A stretch of 43,316 bases of DNA from an uncultured Caryophanales bacterium (GTDB lineage Bacteria > Bacillota_I > Bacilli_A > RFN20 > CAG-826), in assembly GCA_937873795.1 (NCBI GenBank), contig CALMWE010000321.1, forward strand, positions 1 to 43,316. Reading direction: 5' to 3'. Below are positions 1-9,844 of the stretch, piece after piece (position 1 is the first letter of the stretch; each line of letters begins with the position of its first letter). Made by a program: the position numbers and the translations under genes. The notes under the pieces were generated by a model that was given only the letters and a program-made list of their open reading frames with translations, searched no databases and was not told the DNA's origin.

Positions 1-59
1 TGGTGCGTAAAAAATCCACTTTCTCGTCTCCCAGAAGCATTCGGGTCCGAGTCAATAGA

Positions 60-950
60 TTATCCATGGCGTTGCCCCGCTTTCTTCAGTAACAAGTCGA
101 GCGTTTCCTCTTGGCTATGAGCCCATTCCACCGGAAGTTGATGACGGAAAAAAGTCATTTGCCGTTTCGCATAATTGCGACTGTCTTGCTTGATTTTAAC
201 TTTAGCTTCATCCAAAGTCATTTGACCAGCGAAATGCTCCAACAATTCTTTATAGCCAATACCTTGGAAAGCATGCCGTTTGGGGTCGTATTTTTGAATC
301 AAATTTCGTGTTTCTTCGACCAAGCCTTGCGAAAACATTTTTTCGACGCGTTCATCGATTCGGGCATAAAGGAGTTCGCGGGGAAGGTCAATGCCCACAA
401 ACACGGCTTCGAAAAGACAACGATGTTCTTGGAGTGCGAGGAGTTCGGTTTTATTCATTCCGCGGCTGCGATAGATGGCTAACGCACGAAGCACGCGCTT
501 CCGGTTGTTGGGATGGATTTTTTGAGCATCCACGGGGTCAATGGCGCATAAGCGTTCATGAAGTTCGGCATCGGAAAGTTGTTCCAAATCCGAAACATCG
601 ACGGGAGCTTCTTCGGCAAAGTCATAATCGTAAAGACCGGCACGGATATACAAACCTGTGCCGCCGACCAAAATGAAGTCTTGGTGTTTGGCTTCCATAA
701 ACGCGATGGTCGAGCGTAAATCCGTTTGATACGTTTTCACGTCATAATCGTTTTCAGGTGAGACAAAATCGAAGAGATAATGGGGAATTTTACTGCGTAT
801 GTCTTGACTGGGCTTGGCGGTACCTATGTCGAATTCGCGGTATACCTGAAAAGCATCGCCATTGACGATGGGCAGATTCAAGCGTTGCGCAAAGGCTTCG
901 GCGACGGAGGATTTTCCGCTTCCGGTGGGTCCGACAAGAACATAGATCAT
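60..950 (-). CDS. miaA: tRNA dimethylallyltransferase MiaA
   Basis: N-terminal P-loop GPTGSGKSSVAEAFA, NGDAFQVYREFDIGTAKP, GTGLYIRAGLYDYDF motifs; ATGA overlap with mutL. Confidence 0.97.
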   Translation of the reverse strand: MIYVLVGPTGSGKSSVAEAFAQRLNLPIVNGDAFQVYREFDIGTAKPSQDIRSKIPHYLFDFVSPENDYDVKTYQTDLRSTIAFMEAKHQDFILVGGTGLYIRAGLYDYDFAEEAPVDVSDLEQLSDAELHERLCAIDPVDAQKIHPNNRKRVLRALAIYRSRGMNKTELLALQEHRCLFEAVFVGIDLPRELLYARIDERVEKMFSQGLVEETRNLIQKYDPKRHAFQGIGYKELLEHFAGQMTLDEAKVKIKQDSRNYAKRQMTFFRHQLPVEWAHSQEETLDLLLKKAGQRHG

Positions 951-2704
951 ACGCCGGTCCTCTTGAACATTTTTTCGATTTCGTATTGGGTAAAATGGAC
1001 GATCGTGGGACGTCCGTGCGGGCAGCTATGCGGATTCTCGCAGCGGAGTAAAGTATCTAGAAGATACTGCATTTCGGAAAGCGAGAGACGGTCATGGGCT
1101 TTGACCGAGCGTTTGCAGCTCATCGTTGCGATGACATGGGTTCTCAACTTTGGAATGTCAATTTTGTCGCCATGAAGGGCTTCGTGGAGAATGTCATCCA
1201 CATAGGCCTGTTCATCGTATTCTTTGGCCCATGACGGGATTTGGCGGACTTGATAGGCATTGATGCCAAATGGATCCAATTTAAGCCCTACGGACTCCAA
1301 AAGGGCCATTTTTTCGTTATTTAGGAGTGCCATTTCACTCGGATTCAGGTGCACCACGATTGGAATCAGCGGTTCGCTGACGGTCAACGTGGCATTCATC
1401 AGCTTCTGTAATTTCTCATAATTGATGCGTTCGTTGGCGGCGTGCTGGTCAATCAGATAGAAGCCGCCTTGATCATCTTCGGCAACAAGGTAAGTGAGAT
1501 GAAGTTGGCATAAAGCTTTCAAAGACTGGATTTGCGTTTCGGCATGGGCCGGTTCGTTGAAGGACACTTCGGGTTCTTTAAAAACCGTGACTTCGGGAGC
1601 AGAAAAGACTTCAACTTCTGGTGAGATGGGTTTAGGAGTATACGTATCGAACTCCAATGCCAATTGTTCCTCCTTGACGATCACCGGAGCTTTCGGCACC
1701 GAGACGATGTCGGGAACCAAATTCTTTCCTCTTAAAGCTTCGGGGATTTTTTCCAGTAACGCTAAACGAAGGTCGCCTTCTTTGGAGAAACGGACTTCGC
1801 GTTTGCTCGGGTGAACGTTGACATCCACGAGGGCGGGGTCAATGGTCATTTCAAGAACAACAAAAGGAAACCGGGTCGGTGGAATAAAATCATGATAGCT
1901 GTCGACGATGGTTGATTGGACTTTGGGCATATAAACGTTACGTCCGTTGAGCAACGTAATGATGAAATAACGGTTGGCTTTGGCCATTTCCGGTTTTCCC
2001 AAAAAGCCATCCACGGAAAAATCATTGTTTGAGTAATGAAACGGAATCATCTTTTGGGCGACATCGAGGCCATAAATGTCTTTGATGGTCTCTAATAAAT
2101 TGCCACGTCCGGAGGTGGAAAAGTTTTTACGGTCATCGATATAAAGCGTCATCGCGATTTCGGGATGGGCCAAAGCCAAACGGCACATCGTTTCGATGCT
2201 GTTGGCGTTTTCGGTAAAATCGGATTTCAGGTATTTGAGACGCGCCGGGGTATTGTAGAAAAGTTCTTCGACGGTCACGATCGTGCCTTGGCGCATCGGA
2301 GCGTCATGAGTCGTTAGTTCATCGTCTTCCGAAACCACCGAGGTTCCGGCATTCGATCCGTCACAGGTGACTAACGTCATTTTGCTGACGGAAGCAATGG
2401 ACGGAAGAGCTTCTCCGCGGAAACCAAGGGTTTTGATGCGGAATAAATCAAACGTGGTTAGGATTTTGCTTGTGGCATGACGTTTAAATGCGGCCACCGC
2501 ATCCGTGCGGTCCATGCCGACACCATCGTCTTCAACGACGATTTTGGTACGTCCGGCATCATAGATGAAAACACCGATTTGCCGGCTTTGGGCATCGATG
2601 CTGTTTTCCACCAGTTCTTTGATGACACTGCTGGGCCGTTCGACGACTTCGCCGGCCGCAATCATATTGGCCAGCGCGTTATCCATCACATGAATTTTAC
2701 TCAT
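947..2704 (-). CDS. mutL: DNA mismatch repair protein MutL
   Basis: GHKL ATPase motifs (ENSIDA, DDGVGM, GFRGEALPSIASV) and C-terminal endonuclease motif DQHAANERINYE. Confidence 0.98.
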   Translation of the reverse strand: MSKIHVMDNALANMIAAGEVVERPSSVIKELVENSIDAQSRQIGVFIYDAGRTKIVVEDDGVGMDRTDAVAAFKRHATSKILTTFDLFRIKTLGFRGEALPSIASVSKMTLVTCDGSNAGTSVVSEDDELTTHDAPMRQGTIVTVEELFYNTPARLKYLKSDFTENANSIETMCRLALAHPEIAMTLYIDDRKNFSTSGRGNLLETIKDIYGLDVAQKMIPFHYSNNDFSVDGFLGKPEMAKANRYFIITLLNGRNVYMPKVQSTIVDSYHDFIPPTRFPFVVLEMTIDPALVDVNVHPSKREVRFSKEGDLRLALLEKIPEALRGKNLVPDIVSVPKAPVIVKEEQLALEFDTYTPKPISPEVEVFSAPEVTVFKEPEVSFNEPAHAETQIQSLKALCQLHLTYLVAEDDQGGFYLIDQHAANERINYEKLQKLMNATLTVSEPLIPIVVHLNPSEMALLNNEKMALLESVGLKLDPFGINAYQVRQIPSWAKEYDEQAYVDDILHEALHGDKIDIPKLRTHVIATMSCKRSVKAHDRLSLSEMQYLLDTLLRCENPHSCPHGRPTIVHFTQYEIEKMFKRTGV

Positions 2705-2712
2705 CGAATCAC

Positions 2713-5229
2713 CTACTTCATTTTCTTTTTCAGGTCGTATAAATAATTGAGCGCTTCGAGCGGGGTCATCGTCAGCGGATCGATGTTTTTGATTTCTTTG
2801 ATCCAGGCTTCTTCTTTGACCGGCAGAGGCTTTAACACATTGGCGGCAAACGGAACTTCACGGGATTCCAACGTACCCAAGATTTCTTTGGCGCGTGTCA
2901 ACAAAGCATCCGGTAGATGCGCCAAACGGGCCACGTTGATACCGTAAGACTTGTTCATCGCTCCGGGTTTGACTTTATACAAGAACGTGATTTGATCGTT
3001 TTCTTCGGCGACGCACACTTGGACGTTTTTCAGTGTCGTCACTTCGTGTTCGAGCATTGTCAATTCGTGATAGTGCGTGGAGAATAGCGTTTTGGCGTGC
3101 AACCGTGACGTGATGTATTCAATGATGGCTTGGGCGAGTGCCATGCCGTCGAAGGTCGCGGTCCCGCGGCCGATTTCATCAAAGATCAAAAGCGAATTTT
3201 CGGTGGCATGCCGAAGCGCAAAATTGGTCTCGGACATTTCCACCATGAAGGTCGATTGTCCACTGACAAGGTCATCGGATGCACCGATACGGGTGAAGAT
3301 TTGGTCAAAAACCATTAATTTGGCAGATTTGGCAGGGACAAAGCACCCCATCTGCGCCATCACAACCAAAGAGGCGATTTGACGCATATAGGTCGATTTA
3401 CCGCCCATATTGGGGCCGGTAATCAATAACACATCGACATCGGCGGGCATCATCACATCGTTGGCCACGAAGCGACTTTGTTTCATGACTTTCTCAATGA
3501 CCGGATGACGGGCATCCACCACTTCGACGGTGCGGTCGAAATTGAAACTCGGGCGGACATAGTGATAATTGACGCTGACTTCGGACAATGAAGCAAGGAC
3601 GTCGACCAGCGCTAAGGTGTTAGCCAATTGTTGGACTTTCGGGGTTTCCGCTTGAATGCGTTTGCGGAGTTCGACGAACAACTCGTGTTCCATCGTCATC
3701 TGACGTTCATCGGCGGTTAAAATCAAGGCTTCTTTTTCTTTGAGTTCGGGGGTCACGTAACGTTCGCCGGTGGTCAAAGTTTGTTTACGTTCATAGCCGA
3801 ATTCGGGTTTGACGTTGGCGACGTTGCCGTTACTGATTTCGATGTAGTAACCGAAAACTTTGTTATAACCGATTTTTAAGTTTTTGATGCCGGTCTTTTC
3901 ACGTTCGGAAGCTTCCAGATCGGCGACCCATTTCTTTCCCCCATGGGAAAGTTCGATGAGTTCGTCCAGTTCGGGAGAGTAGCCTTTCTTGAAAATGCCG
4001 CCTTCGGTAATTAACACAGGAGCGTCTTCGCGGATAGCTTTCTCGATTTCTTCGACGATCGGCTCCAGCGAATTCATGCGGGAAAGAAGGGCTTCGTAGT
4101 GCGCGTTGTTGAGTTGCGCCAAACGTTTTTTCAAATGGGGAACGACCCGTAACGAATTTCGAAGTTGAAGCATATCGCGGCCGTTGGCGTTGCCATAGCC
4201 GATACGGGCAATCAAACGTTCCAAGTCGTAGATTTCATCCAAGTCTTTACGTAAATCGCCGCGGACCAAGAAATCGTCCATCAAGACGGAAATCATTTCT
4301 TGTCGGCGTAAAATTTCATCCAAGTCCGAAGAGGGCTTTAAAATCCACCGCTTTAAAAGACGGCCGCCCATCGCGGTCTTGGTTTCATCGAGCAACCAGT
4401 ACAACGAGCCATATTTTTCTTCGCTTCGGATCGTCCTGGTCAATTCGAGATTTAACCGTGAGAAGGCATCAATTTGAAGCGTCTTGTTGGTCTTGATGAC
4501 ATTTGCCTTTTGCAAATAATCCAAATTGCGTTTTTGGGTTTTCTTGAGGTAGTTAATCAAACGGACGATGGATTTCATTTGGAAAAGGTCTTTGACGTCC
4601 GCCAAAATGGGTTCATGTTCGAGGTTGACTTGATCATTGTCTTCACGGGAAATCAAAACATTCCGTTTGGCATTGATGGAAAGGATGAGTTCCGGAGAGA
4701 ACGTACTTTTGACGATGATTTCACGGGTTAAAAGGTTATCTAATTCGCTCAGTAACGATTCCAAGTCTTTTTCAACGTTCATGACGGAGATTTCGCCGGT
4801 CGATAAGTCGGCATAACTCAAAACATAGCAAAACTCGGTTTCATCGACGGCGACGATGTAGTTATTTTCGGTTCCCGATAAATCCATTTGGGCCCCGGGA
4901 GTGATGATTTGAATGACATCCCGTTCAACGATGCCTTTTGCCAAGGCTGGATCTTCCAATTGTTCGACGATTCCAACTTTGTAACCACGGGCAATGAGTT
5001 TAGCCACATAGTTTTTGATGGCGTGATGAGGGACCCCACACATCGGGACGCGTTCCGGAGAGCCGGCATTCTTCCCGGTCAAAACGAGTTGGAGTTCTTT
5101 GCTGGCGATTTTCGCATCCTCGAAAAAAAGTTCATAAAAGTCGCCGAGACGGAATAAGATCAAGGTGTCCGGATGTTTTTCCTTGATGGCTAAATATTGC
5201 ATCATCATCGGCGTATATTTTGGTTTCAT
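2713..5229 (-). CDS. mutS: DNA mismatch repair protein MutS
   Basis: GDFYELFFEDA mismatch-recognition motif, Walker A TGPNMGGKSTYMRQ, FDEIGRGTATFDG; start chosen at MKPKYTPMMMQ preceded by a GAGGAA SD. Confidence 0.98.
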   Translation of the reverse strand: MKPKYTPMMMQYLAIKEKHPDTLILFRLGDFYELFFEDAKIASKELQLVLTGKNAGSPERVPMCGVPHHAIKNYVAKLIARGYKVGIVEQLEDPALAKGIVERDVIQIITPGAQMDLSGTENNYIVAVDETEFCYVLSYADLSTGEISVMNVEKDLESLLSELDNLLTREIIVKSTFSPELILSINAKRNVLISREDNDQVNLEHEPILADVKDLFQMKSIVRLINYLKKTQKRNLDYLQKANVIKTNKTLQIDAFSRLNLELTRTIRSEEKYGSLYWLLDETKTAMGGRLLKRWILKPSSDLDEILRRQEMISVLMDDFLVRGDLRKDLDEIYDLERLIARIGYGNANGRDMLQLRNSLRVVPHLKKRLAQLNNAHYEALLSRMNSLEPIVEEIEKAIREDAPVLITEGGIFKKGYSPELDELIELSHGGKKWVADLEASEREKTGIKNLKIGYNKVFGYYIEISNGNVANVKPEFGYERKQTLTTGERYVTPELKEKEALILTADERQMTMEHELFVELRKRIQAETPKVQQLANTLALVDVLASLSEVSVNYHYVRPSFNFDRTVEVVDARHPVIEKVMKQSRFVANDVMMPADVDVLLITGPNMGGKSTYMRQIASLVVMAQMGCFVPAKSAKLMVFDQIFTRIGASDDLVSGQSTFMVEMSETNFALRHATENSLLIFDEIGRGTATFDGMALAQAIIEYITSRLHAKTLFSTHYHELTMLEHEVTTLKNVQVCVAEENDQITFLYKVKPGAMNKSYGINVARLAHLPDALLTRAKEILGTLESREVPFAANVLKPLPVKEEAWIKEIKNIDPLTMTPLEALNYLYDLKKKMK

Positions 5230-5317
5230 ATTCGTTCCTCGAAAATTCAAGTAACCCTATTGTATCACACGAAAACTTATATTTATGTAAGTTTTAAGGG
5301 CCCTAACAAGCCCGAGA

Positions 5318-5343
5318 CAAAAAAAGCTCCGACTGTGGGAGCT
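5318..5343 (-). terminator. Intrinsic terminator at the 3' end of ricA/ymcA
   Basis: On minus strand AGCTCC-cacagtc-GGAGCT followed by TTTTTT. Confidence 0.8.
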
Positions 5344-5656
5344 ATTTTTCAAGGATGTTTTTGAGTTGGGTAAGAAGGACGTAAACGTCCGCTTTGCACG
5401 CTTCGTAATTGACCACCAGCGGATGGTTTTGGTACACATCCGAATAGTGTTCGAACAGGGCTTTTTCTTCAGCGTACTTTTTCGGGTTGTGAAGATTCTT
5501 GGCCATTTCCTTTTGATGCAACCGCAGCAGTTCGTTGGTTTTCATCAATTCGGAATCCGCTTCAATCGCCCGTTTAAGAGCAAAGTAGCGTTTGACCTCT
5601 TCACGGTCGAAAAGAACTTCTCGCAACTGGCCGAGTTTTTCTTCAAAATCAGTCAT
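5342..5656 (-). CDS. ricA: YlbF/YmcA family protein (RicA/YmcA-like by position next to miaB)
   Basis: Small helical protein with YlbF/YmcA-type sequence; lies between miaB and mutS as ymcA does in Bacillus subtilis. Confidence 0.75.
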   Translation of the reverse strand: MTDFEEKLGQLREVLFDREEVKRYFALKRAIEADSELMKTNELLRLHQKEMAKNLHNPKKYAEEKALFEHYSDVYQNHPLVVNYEACKADVYVLLTQLKNILEK

Positions 5657-7091
5657 GGACGATTTCTCCCATCATCGAATAAAGATGCGATTCCAGGATG
5701 TGGACTTTGACGATCTTCCCGACGAGGTCTTCACTGCCCTGGAAGTGGATCAGCTTCCCGTTTTCGGCATATCCCGAAAGCACGGAATCATTTTTCTTGC
5801 TGGTGCCATCGACGAGGACAGAGACGGTCTTTCCAACCATCGCATCTGCCCGTTTTTCGGCTTCTGCTTCGACGGTCTTTAAAAGCAATGAGAAGCGACG
5901 ATGTTTTTCTTCATCGGTCACGTTATCTTCCATCTTGGCGGCAGGCGTTCCGACACGGGGCGAATAGATGAACGTAAAGCATCCGTCATAACCGACATAA
6001 CGGACCATTTCCACGGTATCCATAAATTGCTCTTCGGTCTCGCCCGGGAAACCGACGATAATGTCGGTGGTTAAAGCTAAACCGGGGATTTTTGCTTTCA
6101 TTTTGTCGACGAGGTCTTTGTACGAAGCCGAGGTATAACGGCGGCCCATATTGCGAAGGATTAAATCATTGCCGGATTGAACGGGTAAATGGATGGCGGG
6201 CATAATGTTGGGATATTGGCCGATGACGTCAATCATGGCATCGGAAAAATCCCATGGGTGCGAGGTCATAAAACGTAATCTGGGAATTCCTAATTTGGCG
6301 ACGTTTTCTAGAAGCGAAGCAAAGGAACTTCCGTCTTTCAGATCTTTTCCATAAGCGTTGACGTTTTGTCCCAAAAGCGTGATTTCTTGATAACCCGCTT
6401 GAACGAGGTCGGCGCACTCTTTGAGAATATCGGCGGATTGGCGTGAGCGTTCTTTGCCACGAGTATAGGGAACGATGCAATACGTACAGAATTTGTCACA
6501 TCCGTACATGATATTGACGAAGGCTTTGAAGCGTTCGGTCCGGACACTGGGAAGATTTTCCGGAACGACTTCGGAACGGGAACGGACATCGATGAGACGG
6601 GTATGCGTCGCCAACACTTCGTCGAGCATATCCAAAAGCTCGTGGATGTTATGGGTTCCAAAGACTAAATCGATGGATTTGTATTTCTTTTCGATGGCTT
6701 CCACCACATGCGCTTGTTGAATCATGCATCCGGCCACCGCGACAATCATGTCGGGGCGTTTTTCTTTGAGTGATTTCAACAGTCCGATTTCGCCAAACAC
6801 TTTATCTTCGGCGTTTTCACGGACCGCACAGGTATTAACAATGACTAAATCGGCTTGGTTTTCGTCTTCGGCTTTGCTGAATCCGGCCATAGCCAAAAGA
6901 CCCGCCATGGTTTCTTCATCGCGGACATTGGCTTGGCACCCGTAGGTGCGGATATAGTACTTTTTGCCATGGGCAGCTTTGAGCAACCGCTCCGATACCC
7001 GGACCTCACTGCGTAAGGTCTCGAAGTCTTTGAAACGGCGGTCTCTTTCTTCGCTCATGATCGGACGGTTTTTGATAACGATGGGACGCAT
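5649..7091 (-). CDS. miaB: tRNA-2-methylthio-N6-dimethylallyladenosine synthase MiaB
   Basis: YGCQANVRDEE, radical SAM CDKFCTYCIVPYTRG, HLPVQSGND, TDIIVGFPGETEE. Confidence 0.97.
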   Translation of the reverse strand: MRPIVIKNRPIMSEERDRRFKDFETLRSEVRVSERLLKAAHGKKYYIRTYGCQANVRDEETMAGLLAMAGFSKAEDENQADLVIVNTCAVRENAEDKVFGEIGLLKSLKEKRPDMIVAVAGCMIQQAHVVEAIEKKYKSIDLVFGTHNIHELLDMLDEVLATHTRLIDVRSRSEVVPENLPSVRTERFKAFVNIMYGCDKFCTYCIVPYTRGKERSRQSADILKECADLVQAGYQEITLLGQNVNAYGKDLKDGSSFASLLENVAKLGIPRLRFMTSHPWDFSDAMIDVIGQYPNIMPAIHLPVQSGNDLILRNMGRRYTSASYKDLVDKMKAKIPGLALTTDIIVGFPGETEEQFMDTVEMVRYVGYDGCFTFIYSPRVGTPAAKMEDNVTDEEKHRRFSLLLKTVEAEAEKRADAMVGKTVSVLVDGTSKKNDSVLSGYAENGKLIHFQGSEDLVGKIVKVHILESHLYSMMGEIVHD

Positions 7092-7103
7092 GGAAACTCC
7101 TAA

Positions 7104-7889
7104 CTATTTCTTTTCAAGTAAGTAGACCGGAATGATGTCTTGCGCTCTTCCGGTTTCAGGATCGATATCGAGGACAACGGCGCTGAGAACCGAGTCATCG
7201 CGGTCGTCGACTTCAAATCGTCCGGGCAAATCATGCCACACACGATTAATGACGGCTTCTTTCTTATCGCCGAGAATCCCATTATAAGCTCCCACCATGC
7301 CGACATCGCTCATAAAGGCGGTTCCGTTGGGAAGGATGCGGGCATCGCGGGTTTGAACGTGGGTGTGGGTTCCCAAGACGGCGCTGACTTGGCCGTCAAA
7401 AGCCCAGCCCATGCATTGTTTTTCGCCCGTGGCTTCGGCGTGGAAGTCGACAATGTGAATGTCGGCTCTTTCTTCATGTTCGAGGATTTCTTTGAGGCAA
7501 TCAAACGGGTTTTTGACCTTTTCTTCCATAAATGCACGGCCGAGCAAATTGGTCACGCGGATGGAATATTGATCGCCTTTGTAAAGGACTGTTCCGGTGC
7601 CCGGAAACTCTTTTTCCAGATTGTAAGGCCGGATGATGGAGGTAGCTCCGTCAATGTAGTCCTTAATTTCGCTTTTGGAATCGTAATGATTCCCCAGCGT
7701 GATGCAATCGACGCCGGTTTTCAACAAGTTTTTGTAATGGTTATAAATGATGCCTTTGCCATGAGTGACGTTTTCACCGTTGGCGATGACGAAATCAATT
7801 TGGTATTTCTTTTTAAGTCCTGCCAAATTGCGTTCGACGGTTTCACGACCGTTTTTGCCGACGATATCACCGATAAAGAGTATTTTCAT
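7104..7889 (-). CDS. ymdB: YmdB-family metallophosphoesterase
   Basis: FIGDIVGKNGRETVERNL, ANGENVTHGKGI, GNHYDSKSEI, GTHTHVQTRDARILPNGTAFMSDVGM; located downstream of rny. Confidence 0.93.
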   Translation of the reverse strand: MKILFIGDIVGKNGRETVERNLAGLKKKYQIDFVIANGENVTHGKGIIYNHYKNLLKTGVDCITLGNHYDSKSEIKDYIDGATSIIRPYNLEKEFPGTGTVLYKGDQYSIRVTNLLGRAFMEEKVKNPFDCLKEILEHEERADIHIVDFHAEATGEKQCMGWAFDGQVSAVLGTHTHVQTRDARILPNGTAFMSDVGMVGAYNGILGDKKEAVINRVWHDLPGRFEVDDRDDSVLSAVVLDIDPETGRAQDIIPVYLLEKK

Positions 7890-7906
7890 GACATGCCCCA
7901 CTTTCC

Positions 7907-7931
7907 CAAAAAAGGACCCGCTTGGGGTCCT
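7907..7931 (-). terminator. Intrinsic terminator after rny
   Basis: Minus strand AGGACCC-caagc-GGGTCCT followed by T-run. Confidence 0.85.
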
Positions 7932-7936
7932 CAGTT

Positions 7937-9499
7937 TTATTTGGCCGTTTCGATGGCCCTGTATTCACGGATGACCGAGACTTTGATTTGTCCAGGATAG
8001 GTCATTTCGTTTTCGATGCGTTCGCGGATGTCACGAGCTAACTTATAAGCTCCGATATCGTCGATGCGTTCGGGAACGACCATAACGCGGACTTCACGAC
8101 CGGATTGCATCGCGAAGCTTTGCGACACACCCTCATAACTTTTGCAGATTTGTTCGAGTTGCTCGATCCGTTTGACATAGTTTTCAAGCGTTTCGCTGCG
8201 AGCACCGGGACGGGCGGCGGATAAGGTGTCGGCCGCTTCAACGAGGTGCGAAATAACGTATTTCTTTTCGACATCGCCATGGTGGCTTTCAATCGCGTTG
8301 ATGACCACATCCGGTTCGCCGTATTTTTTGGCAAAGCGGACACCGATTTCAACGTGGCTGCCATCCAATTCGAAGTCAGCGGCTTTGCCGATATCGTGGA
8401 GCAAACCAGCGCGTTTGGCTAAGGTTTGATCAAGGCCCAATTCAGCGGCCATGATGCCGGCAAGATAGGCAACTTCAACACAGTGATCGTAGGCGTTTTG
8501 ACCATAGCTGGTCCGGTATTTCAAACGGCCCACATAGTCCAATAATTCGGGGTGGATGCGCGGTAAACCGAGTTTGAACGCGGCTTCTTTACCGGCTTGA
8601 CGCACGGATTCTTGAACTTCGGCTTTGGCTTTTTCAACGACTTCTTCGATACGGCCGGGTTGAATACGGCCATCTTTAATTAAAAGTTCGAGTGAGCGGC
8701 GCGCGGTTTCGCGGCGGATCGGGTCAAAGCAGCTGACGGTGATAACTTCCGGGGTATCGTCGATGATGAGATCGACGCCGAGAAGTTGTTCGAGGGCGCG
8801 GATGTTCCGGCCTTCGCGACCGATGATGCGACCTTTCATCTCATCGCTGGGTAAAGCCACGACGCTGACGGTTCTTTCAGTGGTAACGTCTTGGGCATAT
8901 TTACTGATGGCCAAGCCCAACAAGTCTTGAGCGTTTTTGGCGGCCATTTCTTTGGCTTCGTCTTCTTTGTTACGGATGAATTGAGCAATTTCTTTGCTGA
9001 TTTTGCTTTCGACGCGGGCGAAGATTTCATCGCGCGCTTGATTGACGGACATGTTGGAGACTTTTTCGAGTTCAACAATGATGGAATCAATCTTGGTTTG
9101 GAGAAGGGCTTCTTTGGCATCCACTTCTTTAAACCGTTTGGCTAAGTTTTCATTCTTTTCTTCGAGCGTGTTTTCTTTGGCAATGAGGGCTAGATCACGA
9201 CGATCGATCCCTTGTTCGCGTATGAGTAATTTGTTTTCGGCAGCAACGACTTCTGCTTTCCGCTCCTTAATTTCCTTGTCAGCCTCAATCTTCATTTCGT
9301 ATGCAGCTTGCTTGGCGTCCAATTGGCTGTTCTTAACCAAGTGTTCCGCTTTGATTTCTGCGTCACGAATGATTTTGGCGGCTTTGGCCATCGCTTTTTT
9401 CGATGCGAATAAAGGCACGAAAAAATAAGCGAGTAGACCAACGCCGATTCCGACGATGGCAGCAAGAATAATCAGGAGAATGGCTGTTCCAGTAGGCAT
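7937..9499 (-). CDS. rny: Ribonuclease Y
   Basis: N-terminal TM helix, coiled coil, KH domain ([29 protein letters not shown]), HD domain (LLHDIGKA); start chosen at MPTGTAILL with AAAGGGG SD. Confidence 0.97.
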   Translation of the reverse strand: MPTGTAILLIILAAIVGIGVGLLAYFFVPLFASKKAMAKAAKIIRDAEIKAEHLVKNSQLDAKQAAYEMKIEADKEIKERKAEVVAAENKLLIREQGIDRRDLALIAKENTLEEKNENLAKRFKEVDAKEALLQTKIDSIIVELEKVSNMSVNQARDEIFARVESKISKEIAQFIRNKEDEAKEMAAKNAQDLLGLAISKYAQDVTTERTVSVVALPSDEMKGRIIGREGRNIRALEQLLGVDLIIDDTPEVITVSCFDPIRRETARRSLELLIKDGRIQPGRIEEVVEKAKAEVQESVRQAGKEAAFKLGLPRIHPELLDYVGRLKYRTSYGQNAYDHCVEVAYLAGIMAAELGLDQTLAKRAGLLHDIGKAADFELDGSHVEIGVRFAKKYGEPDVVINAIESHHGDVEKKYVISHLVEAADTLSAARPGARSETLENYVKRIEQLEQICKSYEGVSQSFAMQSGREVRVMVVPERIDDIGAYKLARDIRERIENEMTYPGQIKVSVIREYRAIETAK

Positions 9500-9591
9500 A
9501 ATGACAGTTTCCCCTTTCAATGGTTTGCCTGCACGGTGAATTGAGTTTCACGGGGGTTCAATTCAGACGGCTTATAATCCGTGGTCGACGG

Positions 9592-9744
9592 AAAAATAAA
9601 ATAACCGCAATTTGCAGATATTTTTACTCAAAAATCGCTCCTATTGGAGATTCCATTCGCTGTTTTTTATGCTCACGGGCTTGGGCCCGATTACAGAACC
9701 TACGTAAACGACTCTTGAGTATATGTGTCAGTATCCGAAGATAC
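9592..9744 (-). ncRNA. Candidate structured RNA or attenuator in the rny leader (family unknown)
   Basis: Follows TATAAT (9751-9756, minus); 5' hairpin with TTCG loop; 12-bp closing stem ACTCAAGAGTCG/CGATTTTTGAGT (9709-9720 with 9626-9637); internal hairpins CGGGC-CCAA-GCCCG and CTCC-AATA-GGAG; terminator-like AAAATAT-CTGCA-AAT-TGCGG-TTATTTT plus T-rich tail. Confidence 0.55.
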
Positions 9745-9750
9745 ACATGT

Positions 9751-9779
9751 ATTATAGCAAATCCGACGTTTTAATCAAA
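9751..9779 (-). promoter_or_regulatory. Sigma-A type promoter for the rny leader
   Basis: Minus strand TTTGAT-N17-TATAAT. Confidence 0.65.
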
Positions 9780-9800
9780 GTGTTTTGAAATAAGTCGCCC

Positions 9801-9827
9801 AAAAAGAAAAACCGCCTTGCGGGCGGC
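9801..9827 (-). terminator. Intrinsic terminator after recA
   Basis: Minus strand GCCGCC-cgca-AGGCGG-TTTTTCTTTTT. Confidence 0.85.
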
Positions 9828-9844
9828 TTCTTTCAAAGTGTCAA

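Noticed and set aside
5262-5300. Inverted repeat AAAACTTA-tatttatg-TAAGTTTT upstream of mutS
   Set aside because: AT-rich and close to a ricA-mutS promoter region; could be a weak terminator or chance, with no extra support.
7140-8000. 286-aa plus-strand ORF antisense to ymdB
   Set aside because: The minus-strand ymdB has clear family motifs; the antisense ORF is a codon-bias shadow.
9531-9595. tRNA-like words on the plus strand (GGGGGTTCAATTC and GACGGCTTATAATCCGTGGTCG)
   Set aside because: T-arm-like and anticodon-arm-like pieces are in the wrong order, with no acceptor stem or D-arm. They fit better as hairpins of the rny leader on the minus strand.
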